Shown here: in pieces, positions 25,298 through 34,069 of the stretch
Layout: every line of letters starts with the position of its first letter
Numbering within the stretch: position 1 is the first letter of the stretch
Assembly: GCA_018268835.1 (NCBI GenBank)
Contig: JAFDVU010000059.1
Coordinates: 1 to 36,140 of the forward strand
Reading direction: 5' to 3'
DNA: 36,140 nt
From: Acidobacteriota bacterium
GTDB taxonomy: Bacteria > Acidobacteriota > Terriglobia > Bryobacterales > Bryobacteraceae
Notes under the pieces: model-generated
Seen by the model: the letters and a program-made list of their open reading frames with translations, nothing else
Told to the model about the DNA's origin: nothing
The model's database searches: none
Program-made: the position numbers and the translations under genes

Positions 25298-26676
25298 TCC
25301 AACCCGATAGTTACGTACGGAGCCTGCTTAAGCGCTCCCCCGGCGAAACCGTTACCGCGCGCGGATGGGTGAAGACCCGCCGCGACAGCAAGAACGTCCA
25401 CTTCGTGCAATTGAACGACGGCTCCTCGACCACGGATCTGCAGATCGTGATCGACCAGGGAGTCGTACCGCCGGAGACCATCGCCCGCATCACCACCGGC
25501 GCCTGCCTGAGCGTCGAAGGAGAGCTCGTGGCGTCGCCCGGCAAGGGCCAGACCGTGGAACTGAAAGCCGTCACCGTGACTCTGCACGGCGGCGCCGACC
25601 CCGAACACTACCCCCTCCAGAAGAAGAAGCACACGCTCGAAACGCTGCGCGAAATCGGCCACCTGCGCACGCGCTCGAACACGTTCGGCGCCGTCTTCCG
25701 GGTACGCAACGCGCTTGCCAGCGCCATCCACAAGTTTTTCCAGGACCGCGGATTCCTCTACGTGCACACGCCCATCATCTCTGCGAGCGACGCCGAGGGC
25801 GCGGGCAGCATGTTCGGCGTCTCCACGCTCGACCCGGCCGCCGGCGCGCCCGACTACACGCAGGATTTCTTCGGGCGGCGCACCTACCTCACGGTCAGCG
25901 GCCAGTTGGAGGCCGAAATCTTCGCCATGGCGTTCGCCAACGTCTACACGTTCGGCCCGACCTTCCGCGCGGAGAATTCAAACACGCCCCGCCACCTCGC
26001 CGAGTTCTACATGATCGAGCCCGAGATGGCCTTCTGCGATATCCACGGCGATCAGGATCTGGCCGAAGCGTTCCTCAAATTCCAGATCTCTTACGTGCTG
26101 GAGACTTGCCGCCCGGACCTGGAATTCCTCGCCAAGTGGTACGACCCGCAGCTCATCCCCACGCTCGAAGCGGTAGTCGCCAGCCAGTTCGAGCGCATCA
26201 GCTACACCGAAGCCATCGCGCTGCTGGAAAAGTCCGGCAAGCAGTTCGAATTCCCCACTTACTGGGGCGTCGATCTGCAGAGCGAGCATGAGCGCTACCT
26301 CACCGAAGAACTTCTGAAGAAGCCGGTGATCGTCACCAACTACCCCAAGGAGATCAAGGCGTTCTACATGCGCGCCAACGATGACGGCAAGACCGTCGCC
26401 GCCATGGACGTGCTGCTGCCGCGCATCGGCGAGATCATCGGGGGCAGCCAGCGCGAAGAGAGGCACGACGTGCTCCAGCAGCGCATCCGCGAGATGGCCC
26501 ACCACGGCATGAAAGAAGAAAGTTACTGGTGGTACCTCGACCTGCGCCGCTTCGGCGGAGTCGAGCACGCCGGCTTCGGCATGGGCTTCGAGCGGATGAT
26601 GATGTACCTCACCGGCATGAAGAACATCCGCGACGTGATCCCGTTCCCGCGCACGCCCGGCAACGCGGAGTTTTAA
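25294..26676 (+). CDS. asnS: Asparaginyl-tRNA synthetase
   Basis: 460 aa. The N-terminal OB-fold anticodon-binding domain ([26 protein letters not shown]) is followed by the class II catalytic core. Motif 2 is [22 protein letters not shown] (about 225-246) and motif 3 is [31 protein letters not shown] (about 428-458). The ending [11 protein letters not shown] and the RAENSNTxRH signature distinguish AsnRS from AspRS. It charges tRNA-Asn in the cytoplasm, so this organism has a direct Asn-tRNA route. The ATG lies within the ATGA overlap with the upstream gene. A 7-bp GC hairpin follows. Confidence 0.97.
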   Translation: MIQPDSYVRSLLKRSPGETVTARGWVKTRRDSKNVHFVQLNDGSSTTDLQIVIDQGVVPPETIARITTGACLSVEGELVASPGKGQTVELKAVTVTLHGGADPEHYPLQKKKHTLETLREIGHLRTRSNTFGAVFRVRNALASAIHKFFQDRGFLYVHTPIISASDAEGAGSMFGVSTLDPAAGAPDYTQDFFGRRTYLTVSGQLEAEIFAMAFANVYTFGPTFRAENSNTPRHLAEFYMIEPEMAFCDIHGDQDLAEAFLKFQISYVLETCRPDLEFLAKWYDPQLIPTLEAVVASQFERISYTEAIALLEKSGKQFEFPTYWGVDLQSEHERYLTEELLKKPVIVTNYPKEIKAFYMRANDDGKTVAAMDVLLPRIGEIIGGSQREERHDVLQQRIREMAHHGMKEESYWWYLDLRRFGGVEHAGFGMGFERMMMYLTGMKNIRDVIPFPRTPGNAEF

Positions 26677-26683
26677 AGGTACC

Positions 26684-26700
26684 GTCGGCCTCCGGCCGAC
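26684..26700. terminator. GC-rich hairpin after asnS
   Basis: GTCGGCC-TCC-GGCCGAC is a perfect 7-bp stem with a 3-nt loop, 8 bp after the asnS stop codon. It has no T-tract. Confidence 0.5.
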
Positions 26701-26735
26701 CTTGGGATCGAACCGGCGCCCACGCAATCCCCAAG
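26701..26735. repeat. Second stem-loop in the asnS/HEAT-like intergenic gap
   Basis: CTTGGGAT (26701-26708) pairs with ATCCCCAAG (26727-26735) with one bulged C. It directly abuts the first hairpin and lies 8 bp from the stop of the minus-strand gene, so it could end that transcript. Confidence 0.35.
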
Positions 26736-26742
26736 CTCTCAC

Positions 26743-28932
26743 TCAACGAGCCGTCACAAGCAGCCCGTGAGCGGCCGCGAAGCGGCGCAACTCGTCCGCT
26801 TCGCGGCCCGTTCCGTCAAAGGTGAACCGCGTCCCGCGCGGGAACTGCGCCAGCTTCCCCTCCACATCCGCGAGGCCGGCCAGGTCTCCGTACTGCGCCA
26901 CGCGGCTGCCCGTGCCGGAGCGCGACGGTGACAGCGTGATCCGCGGCGGCCCATCCCAATCGATCAGGTCCGACCGCGTCTCCGAACGGCACCAGTCCGA
27001 CGAGCACGCCGCCTGGATCAACCGCAGATCGCTCGGCAGCGCCACCCAGCCGCGGCCGCGCGCGATGGCGTTGCGCAACTCGACTTCGAAGTGGATGCCT
27101 TCGCCGTTCTGCGCCAACTCCGCGCTCTTTCCCTTCCACCACTCGCGGAAGTAACGCAGCGCGTCCCACAGCGCCGGCAGGGCGGCGGGCGAACCGCACC
27201 TGCCCAACATCCGGGCCGCTGTAGTCTTCACGTAAACATCGGAGTGCATGAGGTACGCGGCCATGTACTTCTCGAGTTCGGGACTCATCGCCAGAGGCGC
27301 CGTGCGCATGAAGATCTGCACGGTACACGGCGAAGGCGGCGCGTGCATGTCCCACGGGTGCGAGTGGAACACGCGGTCCGCATACGCCGGGTCGAAGCGC
27401 ACGAAGTACGCCAGCAGTTCCGGTTGGCAGCCATCTTCCTGCGATTCGTAGATCGCCCGCACTTTGGGCAGGGCCTGCCACGTGCCGTAGCGCGCCAGCG
27501 CGGCCATCCGCAGTTGCGGATTCCATCCGCCGGGACGCTGCGCCGCGGCCAGCGCGGCAATCAGCGCGTCGTCCATCGGCGGCACGGCGCTCGCCGGCAG
27601 CATCGCAAGTTCCTCCCGACCGAGCCACGTTTGCGGGCGCGTCAGTTCGGCGCGAAGACGCGCCTGCGCCCGCGCCGGATCGATCGCATTCAGCCCCCGG
27701 ATCGCCGACTGCGCCGCCTCGTAGTAGTCGCCGGGCTTCCAGGAATCGAGCACGCTCTCCAGGAGCGGCGCCACCTCGGGCGAGCGGATTGTGGAGGTGA
27801 ACATGTCCAGCAGATATCGCTGGCGCGCAACCTCCACCGCCGGATAGGTGCGCGCGAACTCGGCGGTCAGCGCCGGGACCCACTGTGGATCGGACCGCGG
27901 CGGGCGATTCACCCGCACCTGTTCCACGCGCTGCAGCAGCGTGGCAAACGCGCTCCACCTGGGCTCCGCCTGCTTCGCCGGCAGCGATTCGGCCAGCGCG
28001 GCGGACGCCCGGTCCCACAGACCTTCCGTATACTCGCGACGCTTCTCCAGCCAGGCGCTCACTTGCGGATCGGGCCGCGCCGCGGTCGCCGGCGGCGGAG
28101 CCGTACGGATCACCGCGCGCAGTTCCACCGGCCGCGAACCGCCCGCCGGCACCGGCGCCGGAGGCAGGTGCGCCTTCGCGCACACCTCAGTCATCGCGTA
28201 AACGTACCCTGTGCTGACCGATTGGTCCGGCAACGCCATCCGCGCCTGCATCCGGTCGCACAGTTCGGCCGGCGCGCGCGTCTGCCCCAGCCCCACCAGG
28301 ATCAGCGATTCCTGCTTCGGCAGCACGGCCAGCGCTGCCTCGCGCGACGCCGCGGTATCCAGCCACGCCAGTTGCTGCGCGGCCGCGATCCACGTCTGGT
28401 TCTCCTCAGGTGTCCGCGGCTGCGAACCGCGCAGCGCGTCCTGGCAAGCCGCGATCGTGGCCCGCACCCAATTCGCGTCCGAGGACACGACTTCGAACTC
28501 CACGGCATCGCTGGTGCGATACTCGGCCGGTTCCGCATAGCGGCCGGTCGTCCCCTGCGCGCTCGTTTCGTACACCATGCGCCGCGCCAGCATCCGCACC
28601 TTATACCGCCCCGGCGTGAGCCGCGGCACGTAGTGATTCACCGCCACGATGCGCCTGGCCGACGGGTCGGAGATGCCGATTTCACCCGGCGACAGCCCCA
28701 TCACCGGCGGGAAGCACGGCTTTTCCTGCGTGCCGCACTCGTGCGCGGGATCCACCACGAACCCATGGAACTGCCACTCGCTCCGCGTTCCCCGCCCCGT
28801 TCCCGTCAACTCCACCCGGACCAGTTCCCGCTCGCGATACACATGCGGATCGATCAATCGCAACCCGAGTTCCACAGGCTGCGCGTGCAGCGCCGAGACC
28901 AGCACCGCCACACCACACCAGACCTTGAACAT
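26743..28932 (-). CDS. Exported HEAT-like repeat protein of unknown function
   Basis: 729 aa. The signal peptide is MFKVWCGVAVLVSALHAQ. Residues 18-155 look like an Ig-like or beta-sandwich domain (VELGLRLIDPHVYRERELVRVELTGTG ... LTPGRYKVRMLARRMVYE). From about residue 160 the protein is helical with repeat-like blocks: WIAAAQQLAWLDTAASREAALAVLP, VAPLLESVLDSW, LMHSDVYVKTTAARMLGRCGSPAALPALWDALRYF. These match HEAT/PBS-lyase-type repeats. Paired cysteines (CGTQEKPC, CSSDWC) suggest disulfides, in keeping with export. No catalytic motif was seen. The start is fixed by GGAGGAGG (28937-28944, minus) 4 nt before the ATG. It is divergent from arginase. Confidence 0.75.
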   Translation of the reverse strand: MFKVWCGVAVLVSALHAQPVELGLRLIDPHVYRERELVRVELTGTGRGTRSEWQFHGFVVDPAHECGTQEKPCFPPVMGLSPGEIGISDPSARRIVAVNHYVPRLTPGRYKVRMLARRMVYETSAQGTTGRYAEPAEYRTSDAVEFEVVSSDANWVRATIAACQDALRGSQPRTPEENQTWIAAAQQLAWLDTAASREAALAVLPKQESLILVGLGQTRAPAELCDRMQARMALPDQSVSTGYVYAMTEVCAKAHLPPAPVPAGGSRPVELRAVIRTAPPPATAARPDPQVSAWLEKRREYTEGLWDRASAALAESLPAKQAEPRWSAFATLLQRVEQVRVNRPPRSDPQWVPALTAEFARTYPAVEVARQRYLLDMFTSTIRSPEVAPLLESVLDSWKPGDYYEAAQSAIRGLNAIDPARAQARLRAELTRPQTWLGREELAMLPASAVPPMDDALIAALAAAQRPGGWNPQLRMAALARYGTWQALPKVRAIYESQEDGCQPELLAYFVRFDPAYADRVFHSHPWDMHAPPSPCTVQIFMRTAPLAMSPELEKYMAAYLMHSDVYVKTTAARMLGRCGSPAALPALWDALRYFREWWKGKSAELAQNGEGIHFEVELRNAIARGRGWVALPSDLRLIQAACSSDWCRSETRSDLIDWDGPPRITLSPSRSGTGSRVAQYGDLAGLADVEGKLAQFPRGTRFTFDGTGREADELRRFAAAHGLLVTAR

Positions 28933-28968
28933 GACGCCTCCTCCAGCTTAGACACCGCTGCCGTGCGC

Positions 28969-28974
28969 GACAAT
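28969..28974 (+). promoter_or_regulatory. -10 box, predicted near-leaderless start of the arginase gene
   Basis: GACAAT predicts +1 at 28981, two nucleotides before the ATG at 28983. The first base is off-consensus. Confidence 0.4.
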
Positions 28975-28982
28975 AGAGGATC

Positions 28983-29897
28983 ATGGCTCGCACGCACGTT
29001 GCCATCATCGGAGCGCCCCTCGATCTCGGCCAGGACCGCCGCGGCGTGGACATGGGTCCCTCCGCGTTGCGCTTCGCCAACCTCAACGCGCGCGTAGCCG
29101 CGCTCGGCTACGAAGTCGAGGACTACGGGAACATCCCCGTCGAACAAAAGGAGACGCTTCCCGCCGGCGAGGCGAACGCAAAATACCTGGAGCCGATCGC
29201 CGCCGCTTGCACCGCGCTCGCCGGACGTGTGAGCACCGCGCTCGCCGCCGGCGTGCTGCCGCTTGTGCTGGGCGGCGATCACTCGGTCGCGGTGGGCACC
29301 GTCGCCGGTGTCGCCGGGACGTTCCGTGAGCGCGGCGAACGCATCGGCCTGATCTGGCTGGACGCCCACGCCGACATGAACACTCCCGAATCCTCGCCCA
29401 GCGGCAACATCCACGGCATGCCGCTCGCCTGCATCCTCGGCGACGGCCCCGCGCCGCTCGCCGAACTCGGCGGATTCCACCCCAAGGTCTCTGCCGAGAA
29501 CACCGTGATCGTCGGGTTGCGCGACGTGGATTTCGCGGAAAAGGCGCACGTGCGCCACTCCGGGTTGCGCGCCTTCACCATGCGCGATATCGACGAGCGT
29601 GGCCTGCGCGCCGTGATGGACGAAGCCATACGGATCGCCGCCGCCGGCACCGCCGGCATCCACGTCTCTCTCGACATGGACTTCTGCGACCCGGTGCACG
29701 CGCCCGGCGTCGGCACACCGGTGCGCGGCGGCGCCACCTACCGCGAAGCGCATCTGGCAATGGAAATGATCTGCGATTCCCGGCGAATGGTCTCGCTCGA
29801 AGTGGTGGAGGTCAATCCCGTGATCGACGAGCGCAACCGCACCGCGGATTTCGCCGTCGAACTGATCACCTCCGGGCTTGGAAAACGAATCCTATGA
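28983..29897 (+). CDS. rocF: Arginase
   Basis: 304 aa, the usual length. All six manganese ligands of the ureohydrolase family are in place: H100 in GGDHS, D127/H129/D131 in WLDAHADMNTP, and D231/D233 in SLDMDFCDPVHAPGVGTP. The SSPSGNIHGMPLA segment following the second motif is typical of true arginase rather than agmatinase. The enzyme hydrolyses arginine to ornithine and urea in the cytoplasm. Its TGA overlaps the ATG of the D-Ala-D-Ala ligase gene by 4 bp, so the two are translationally coupled. Predicted transcription starts 2 nt before the ATG, and there is no Shine-Dalgarno sequence. Confidence 0.94.
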   Translation: MARTHVAIIGAPLDLGQDRRGVDMGPSALRFANLNARVAALGYEVEDYGNIPVEQKETLPAGEANAKYLEPIAAACTALAGRVSTALAAGVLPLVLGGDHSVAVGTVAGVAGTFRERGERIGLIWLDAHADMNTPESSPSGNIHGMPLACILGDGPAPLAELGGFHPKVSAENTVIVGLRDVDFAEKAHVRHSGLRAFTMRDIDERGLRAVMDEAIRIAAAGTAGIHVSLDMDFCDPVHAPGVGTPVRGGATYREAHLAMEMICDSRRMVSLEVVEVNPVIDERNRTADFAVELITSGLGKRIL

Positions 29898-30871
29898 AAC
29901 TACGCGTAGCCGTCATCTATGGCGGCCGAACCGGTGAACATGAAGTGTCGGTCCGCTCGGCCAAATCCGTCCTGGCCGGCCTCGATCCCGCGAAGTACCA
30001 GACAAGCGAGTACTTCATCGATACGCAGGGGCGCTGGAACCCGCGCCCGATCGTGCCCGAACCCGGCGCGCATCCCGAAATCGACGTCGTCTTCCCGGTG
30101 CTGCACGGCACTTTCGGCGAGGACGGCACCGTGCAGGGGCTGCTCGAATTGGCCGACCTTCCCTACATCGGCGCCGGAGTGCTCGCCAGCGCCGTCTCCA
30201 TGGACAAGGAGATGATGAAGCGTGTCTGTAAGGAACGTCTGTTGCCGGTTGTCGACTATGTGACGGTGTACCGAGGGTGCGACCGTGTCGTGGAGACGGC
30301 CCGCCCGCTCGGCTTCCCCGTGTTCGTCAAACCGGCGAACCTCGGCTCGAGCGTGGGCATTTCCAAAGCGCGCGATGAAGCCGGACTCGCCGAAGCGGTG
30401 CGCGTCGCCGCCGAGTACGACCGGAAGGTGATCGTCGAACGCGCCATCGAGGGCCGCGAACTCGAGTGTTCCGTGCTGGGCAACGAGGATCCCATCGCTT
30501 CCCTCCCCTGCGAGATCCTCCCCAGCCGCGACTTCTACGATTACGAAGACAAGTACCTGCTGGACCGGGCGCGCACGCAGGTCCCGGCCGATATGCCTCC
30601 GGACAAGACCGAAGAACTCCGCCGCCTCGCGGTGGAGTGCTACCGCGCGGTGGAGTGCGAAGGCATGGCGCGCGTGGATTTCTTCCTCGAACACGGCAGC
30701 GGGCGACTCTACATCAACGAGATCAACACCATCCCCGGCTTCACCTCCATCAGCATGTATCCCAAGATGTGGGAGCACAGCGGGCTGCCGTTCCCCGCCC
30801 TGCTGGACCGGCTGATCGAACTCGCCATGGCGCGCCACCGCCGCAAACAAGAAACGCGCTACGCCCGGTAG
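29894..30871 (+). CDS. ddl: D-alanine--D-alanine ligase
   Basis: 325 aa ATP-grasp ligase. The N-terminal YGGRTGEHEVS holds the conserved glutamate (E15). LHGTFGEDGTVQGLLE and the KPANLGSSVGISK loop (S152-S153) match Ddl. The omega-loop motif YDYEDKYLL carries tyrosine at the position where D-Ala-D-lactate ligases have phenylalanine, so ordinary D-Ala-D-Ala synthesis is expected. Metal-binding INEINTIPGFT (274-284) closes the active site. It supplies the terminal dipeptide of peptidoglycan stem peptides in the cytoplasm. It is coupled to arginase through an ATGA overlap. A small hairpin follows. Confidence 0.95.
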   Translation: MKLRVAVIYGGRTGEHEVSVRSAKSVLAGLDPAKYQTSEYFIDTQGRWNPRPIVPEPGAHPEIDVVFPVLHGTFGEDGTVQGLLELADLPYIGAGVLASAVSMDKEMMKRVCKERLLPVVDYVTVYRGCDRVVETARPLGFPVFVKPANLGSSVGISKARDEAGLAEAVRVAAEYDRKVIVERAIEGRELECSVLGNEDPIASLPCEILPSRDFYDYEDKYLLDRARTQVPADMPPDKTEELRRLAVECYRAVECEGMARVDFFLEHGSGRLYINEINTIPGFTSISMYPKMWEHSGLPFPALLDRLIELAMARHRRKQETRYAR

Positions 30872-30877
30872 CATCGG

Positions 30878-30892
30878 CCGCGCATCCCGCGG
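30878..30892 (+). terminator. Hairpin after ddl
   Basis: CCGCG-CATCC-CGCGG is a 5-bp stem with a 5-nt loop, 6 bp after the stop codon and directly before the next -10 box. Weak as a terminator. Confidence 0.35.
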
Positions 30893-30894
30893 GA

Positions 30895-30900
30895 TAAAAT
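30895..30900 (+). promoter_or_regulatory. -10 box, predicted near-leaderless start of the Uma2-like gene
   Basis: TAAAAT predicts +1 at 30907, two nucleotides before the ATG at 30909. Confidence 0.5.
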
Positions 30901-30908
30901 AGAAGCGC

Positions 30909-31286
30909 ATGGCCAGCTTGCCGCAAACCCGAACCGTGACCTACGAAGAGTGGCTCGCCCTGCCCGAAGTGGAAGATGCCGTCGAAGAGGTGGTCAACGG
31001 CGAAATCCGTATTGTGCCCCCAGCAAAATCCCGCCGCGCCCGGATCGTGCAGCGCCTGAATCGCGCTCTGGATCGCCAGTTGGATCCTGATCGGAGCCTG
31101 CTGCTCTGTTGTGACTTTGGCCTGGTAATCCGCAAGCAGCCTTTGACATCCCGCGTGCCGGATATCGCCCTGTGGCTGGAAAACGGCCGCTACACCCGCG
31201 GCGCCATCCTCGCCTCCGGCGATCCGCTGAAACCCAGGCTCTTCCCGAACGTCCTGATAGATATCGCCTCCATCTGGCCCGATTAA
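30909..31286 (+). CDS. C-terminally short Uma2-family (PD-(D/E)XK-like) protein
   Basis: 125 aa, against about 180-200 for most Uma2 (DUF820) proteins. The N-terminal half is typical: TVTYEEWLALPE, then the conserved VNGEI strand (28-33). SRVPDIALW (81-89) supplies the conserved PD aspartate, D85. The third strand, normally VVEVLSPS, reads NVLIDIASIWPD and ends at the stop, so the E/D-x-K lysine and the following KxxYxxxGVxEYW region are missing. Either the gene is degraded, or this is a short non-catalytic form. Uma2 proteins are abundant in cyanobacteria and some Acidobacteriota, with no settled function. The TAA overlaps the ATG of the S41 peptidase gene (TAATG). Confidence 0.75.
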   Translation: MASLPQTRTVTYEEWLALPEVEDAVEEVVNGEIRIVPPAKSRRARIVQRLNRALDRQLDPDRSLLLCCDFGLVIRKQPLTSRVPDIALWLENGRYTRGAILASGDPLKPRLFPNVLIDIASIWPD

Positions 31287-32743
31287 TGATTCGCGCCGTC
31301 CTAACGCTGCTCCTCGCCGCCGCCACCCTCTCCGCCCAGGACAATCTCGATGGGCAGATGCGGACGTTCATCGAGGCCTTCGCCGCCGCCAGCGCCAACG
31401 CCGCTGATCCCGTCAATACCGAGCAGGTCTTCTACGGAGGTGCGATTCCGCACCTGCTCAGCCGGCTCGATCCCCACAGCACCTTCTTCGATCCCGAACA
31501 GTTCCAGCAGCTCAGGCGCATGGAGACCTCCACACAGAAGGGCTTCGGCAGCGTGGTCTCCATCCTCCCGGGGCGCGTGATCGTGCTCCAGACCGTCCCA
31601 GGCACTCCTTCCGCCAAGGCGGGACTCTCGCCCGGGGACGAGATCCTCGCCATCAACGGCTACATCATCGCCCAACTCGATCTGGACCAGCTTCCGCAAC
31701 TGCTCGAGGCCGCGCGGCAGCGTCCGGCGCGGCTCGACGTGCGCCGCCCCGGACGCGCCGGACTCCTCAGCTTCACCCTCATCCCCGAGGAGATGCAATC
31801 GCCCAGCGTGGACCGCGCGTTCTTCCTCTCCGCCGGAATCGGCTACGTCCGGATCGGCAGCTTCGAGCAAAAGACCCCGGACCAGCTTAAAGAAGCGATC
31901 GATAAACTCGGCGGCGACCGCCTCGCCGGCCTCGTCCTCGACCTGCGCAACAACCCCGGCGGAATGGTCGAAGCCGCCCTCCGTATCGCCGGCATGTTCC
32001 TGCCGCCCGGCTCGAAGATCCTCACGGTGCGCGGGCGCCACGTGCCCGAAAAGAGCGAATTCGTACCCGGCATCGCTACGCCCTACCACTTCAAACTCGC
32101 CATCCTGGTGAATGAGAAGACCGCCAGCGCCAGCGAAATCGTCTCCGGCGCCATGCAGGATCACGACCGCGCCACCATCATCGGCACCCCCAGCTTCGGC
32201 AAGGGCCTCGTCCAGAGCGTCTTCCCGCTCAGCGAAGGCACCGGTCTGGCGCTTACCACGGCACTCTACTACACGCCCAGCGGGCGCTCCATCCAGAAAC
32301 CGCTGGCCAACGATTTCGGCCTCGCCGCCACCACCGCGCATCCCAACCAGGTGACGGACTTTCACACCGATAAGGGCCGCCTCGTAAAGGGCGGCGGCGG
32401 CATTCAGCCCGATATCGTCGTTTTTCCACCCGAAATGAACCGTCTCCGCGCCGTGCTGGACGCCAGCGGATCGTTCACCAATTTCGCCACCGACTACCTG
32501 CACACACACCAGGTGGATAAGGATTTCGAAGTAACTCCCGACCTCCTGGATAAGTTTCGCCTCTTCCTCTCCGACCGCCAGATCCGGCCGGGTCTTTCCG
32601 AATGGCTGGCCGAAAGCGAGTTCGTCACCAACCGTCTGAAGACCGAAATCTTCAACCAGGCATTCGGCGTCGAGAAAGGCGACGAGGTGGAAGCCCAGCG
32701 CGACCCGGTCATTCTCAAGGCCGTCGAAGTTGTCGGATCCTAG
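31286..32743 (+). CDS. Exported S41-family C-terminal processing peptidase (CtpA/Prc-like)
   Basis: 485 aa from ATG 31286, which overlaps the preceding TAA; a signal peptide (MIRAVLTLLLAAATLSAQ) starts there. The cap region contains SRLDPHSTFF. A PDZ domain covers about residues 85-165 (GFGSVVSIL ... AKAGLSPGDEILAINGYII). The protease core has GYVRIGSFEQKT, LDLRNNPGG, and the catalytic Ser-Lys dyad S281 (EKTASASEIVSGAMQD) and K306 (TPSFGKGLVQ), separated by 25 residues as in E. coli Prc. It degrades or trims periplasmic proteins by their C-termini. About 120 residues follow the core (from VDKDFEVTPDLLDKF), with unknown role. It is translationally coupled to the short Uma2 gene. Confidence 0.92.
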   Translation: MIRAVLTLLLAAATLSAQDNLDGQMRTFIEAFAAASANAADPVNTEQVFYGGAIPHLLSRLDPHSTFFDPEQFQQLRRMETSTQKGFGSVVSILPGRVIVLQTVPGTPSAKAGLSPGDEILAINGYIIAQLDLDQLPQLLEAARQRPARLDVRRPGRAGLLSFTLIPEEMQSPSVDRAFFLSAGIGYVRIGSFEQKTPDQLKEAIDKLGGDRLAGLVLDLRNNPGGMVEAALRIAGMFLPPGSKILTVRGRHVPEKSEFVPGIATPYHFKLAILVNEKTASASEIVSGAMQDHDRATIIGTPSFGKGLVQSVFPLSEGTGLALTTALYYTPSGRSIQKPLANDFGLAATTAHPNQVTDFHTDKGRLVKGGGGIQPDIVVFPPEMNRLRAVLDASGSFTNFATDYLHTHQVDKDFEVTPDLLDKFRLFLSDRQIRPGLSEWLAESEFVTNRLKTEIFNQAFGVEKGDEVEAQRDPVILKAVEVVGS

Positions 32744-32775
32744 TGCAGCGTGTTAGTTGTCAGTATGGAAGAACC

Positions 32776-32780
32776 GGAGG
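32776..32780 (+). promoter_or_regulatory. Shine-Dalgarno sequence that sets the gdh start
   Basis: GGAGG ends 5 nt before the ATG at 32786. The alternative in-frame starts at 32750 and 32765 have no such sequence. Confidence 0.65.
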
Positions 32781-32785
32781 CTACA

Positions 32786-34069
32786 ATGGCCACGTTGACA
32801 TCGCCAGTTTCCATATCGTTAGAGAACGAAAAAAATCCATGGCTCGCCGCTGCCGCGCGCTTTGAAGAAGCCGCGACCCGGCTTCGCCTCGATGACGGCA
32901 TGCGTAAGGTGCTGGGCTCGCCCGCCCGGGAGATTACCGTGCACATCCCCGTCCAGTTGGATGACGGACGCCTTGAGGTATTCACCGGCTACCGGGTACA
33001 GCACTCGATCGCCCGCGGCCCCGCCAAGGGCGGCATCCGCTTCGCCCCCGACGTCACGCTTGATGAAGTCCGCGCGCTCGCGTCCTGGATGACGTGGAAG
33101 TGCGCCGTCGTCAACATCCCGTTCGGCGGCGGCAAGGGCGGCGTGATCTGCGATCCGCACATCCTCTCCGAAACCGAACTCGAAAAACTCACCCGGCGCT
33201 ACACCGCCGAAATCATCGATTTTATCGGGCCCGAACGCGACGTTCCCGCCCCGGACGTCAATACCAATGAGAAGGTCATGGCCTGGATCATGGACACCTA
33301 CTCCATGCACCAGCGCCACACCGTGACCGCCGTTGTCACCGGCAAGCCGACCTCCCTCGGCGGCTCGCGCGGCCGTCCCGAGGCTACCGGCCGCGGCTGC
33401 ATGATGGTCACCATGAAGGCCCTCGAACTCATGGGCAAGTCGCCCGAAGACACCCGGGTCGTTATTCAGGGCTTCGGCAACGTCGGCGGTATGGCTTCCA
33501 AGCTGATGCGCGCAGCCGGCTTCAAGATCGTGTGCATCGTCGAGTACGATGGCGCGGTCTATAACCCCAACGGCCTCGATATCGCCGCGCTGGAGCGCCA
33601 CCGCAAGGAGACCGGCTCCATCACCGGCTTCTCCGGCGGAGAGGACATGGATAAGCATGAAGCTATGTTCCTGCCCTGCGACGTGCTGATTCCCGCCGCG
33701 ACCGAGAACGTCATCACCAGCCAGAACGCCGATCGCCTGCGCTGCAAGATCCTCTGTGAAGGAGCCAACGGCCCCACCACCCCGCTGGCCGACCTGATCC
33801 TCGCCGACAAAAAGGTTTTCGTGATTCCCGATATCCTGGCCAACGCCGGCGGCGTCACGGTATCCTACTTCGAGTGGGTGCAGGATCGCCAGGGCTTCTT
33901 CTGGAACGAGGCGCTGGTCAATGAGCGGCTGCAGGAAATCATGGACGCCAGCTTCGACGCCGTGGTCGGCTACGCCGACACGCACAAGGTGAACAACCGC
34001 ATCGCCGCCTACATGGTCGCCCTGGACCGCGTTGCCGAAGCGATTAAACTGCGGGGAATCTACGCTTAG
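32786..34069 (+). CDS. gdhA: Glutamate dehydrogenase (Glu/Leu/Phe/Val dehydrogenase family)
   Basis: 427 aa when started at ATG 32786, chosen for the GGAGG at the right distance. The substrate domain has [28 protein letters not shown] and the glycine-rich [15 protein letters not shown], with the family's catalytic and binding lysines. [20 protein letters not shown] supplies the catalytic aspartate region. The Rossmann domain is at [17 protein letters not shown]. It interconverts glutamate with 2-oxoglutarate and ammonia in the cytoplasm; NAD or NADP preference is not evident by eye. The length fits the hexameric GDH-II class. Its TAG shares one base with the GTG start of mutS, a linkage with no obvious functional reason. 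Confidence 0.93.
   Translation: MATLTSPVSISLENEKNPWLAAAARFEEAATRLRLDDGMRKVLGSPAREITVHIPVQLDDGRLEVFTGYRVQHSIARGPAKGGIRFAPDVTLDEVRALASWMTWKCAVVNIPFGGGKGGVICDPHILSETELEKLTRRYTAEIIDFIGPERDVPAPDVNTNEKVMAWIMDTYSMHQRHTVTAVVTGKPTSLGGSRGRPEATGRGCMMVTMKALELMGKSPEDTRVVIQGFGNVGGMASKLMRAAGFKIVCIVEYDGAVYNPNGLDIAALERHRKETGSITGFSGGEDMDKHEAMFLPCDVLIPAATENVITSQNADRLRCKILCEGANGPTTPLADLILADKKVFVIPDILANAGGVTVSYFEWVQDRQGFFWNEALVNERLQEIMDASFDAVVGYADTHKVNNRIAAYMVALDRVAEAIKLRGIYA

Noticed and set aside
26701..26735. tRNA remnant suggested by GATCGAACC-like sequence
   Set aside because: No five-base-pair T-arm, anticodon arm or acceptor stem can be formed on either strand; the similarity is limited to about nine bases.
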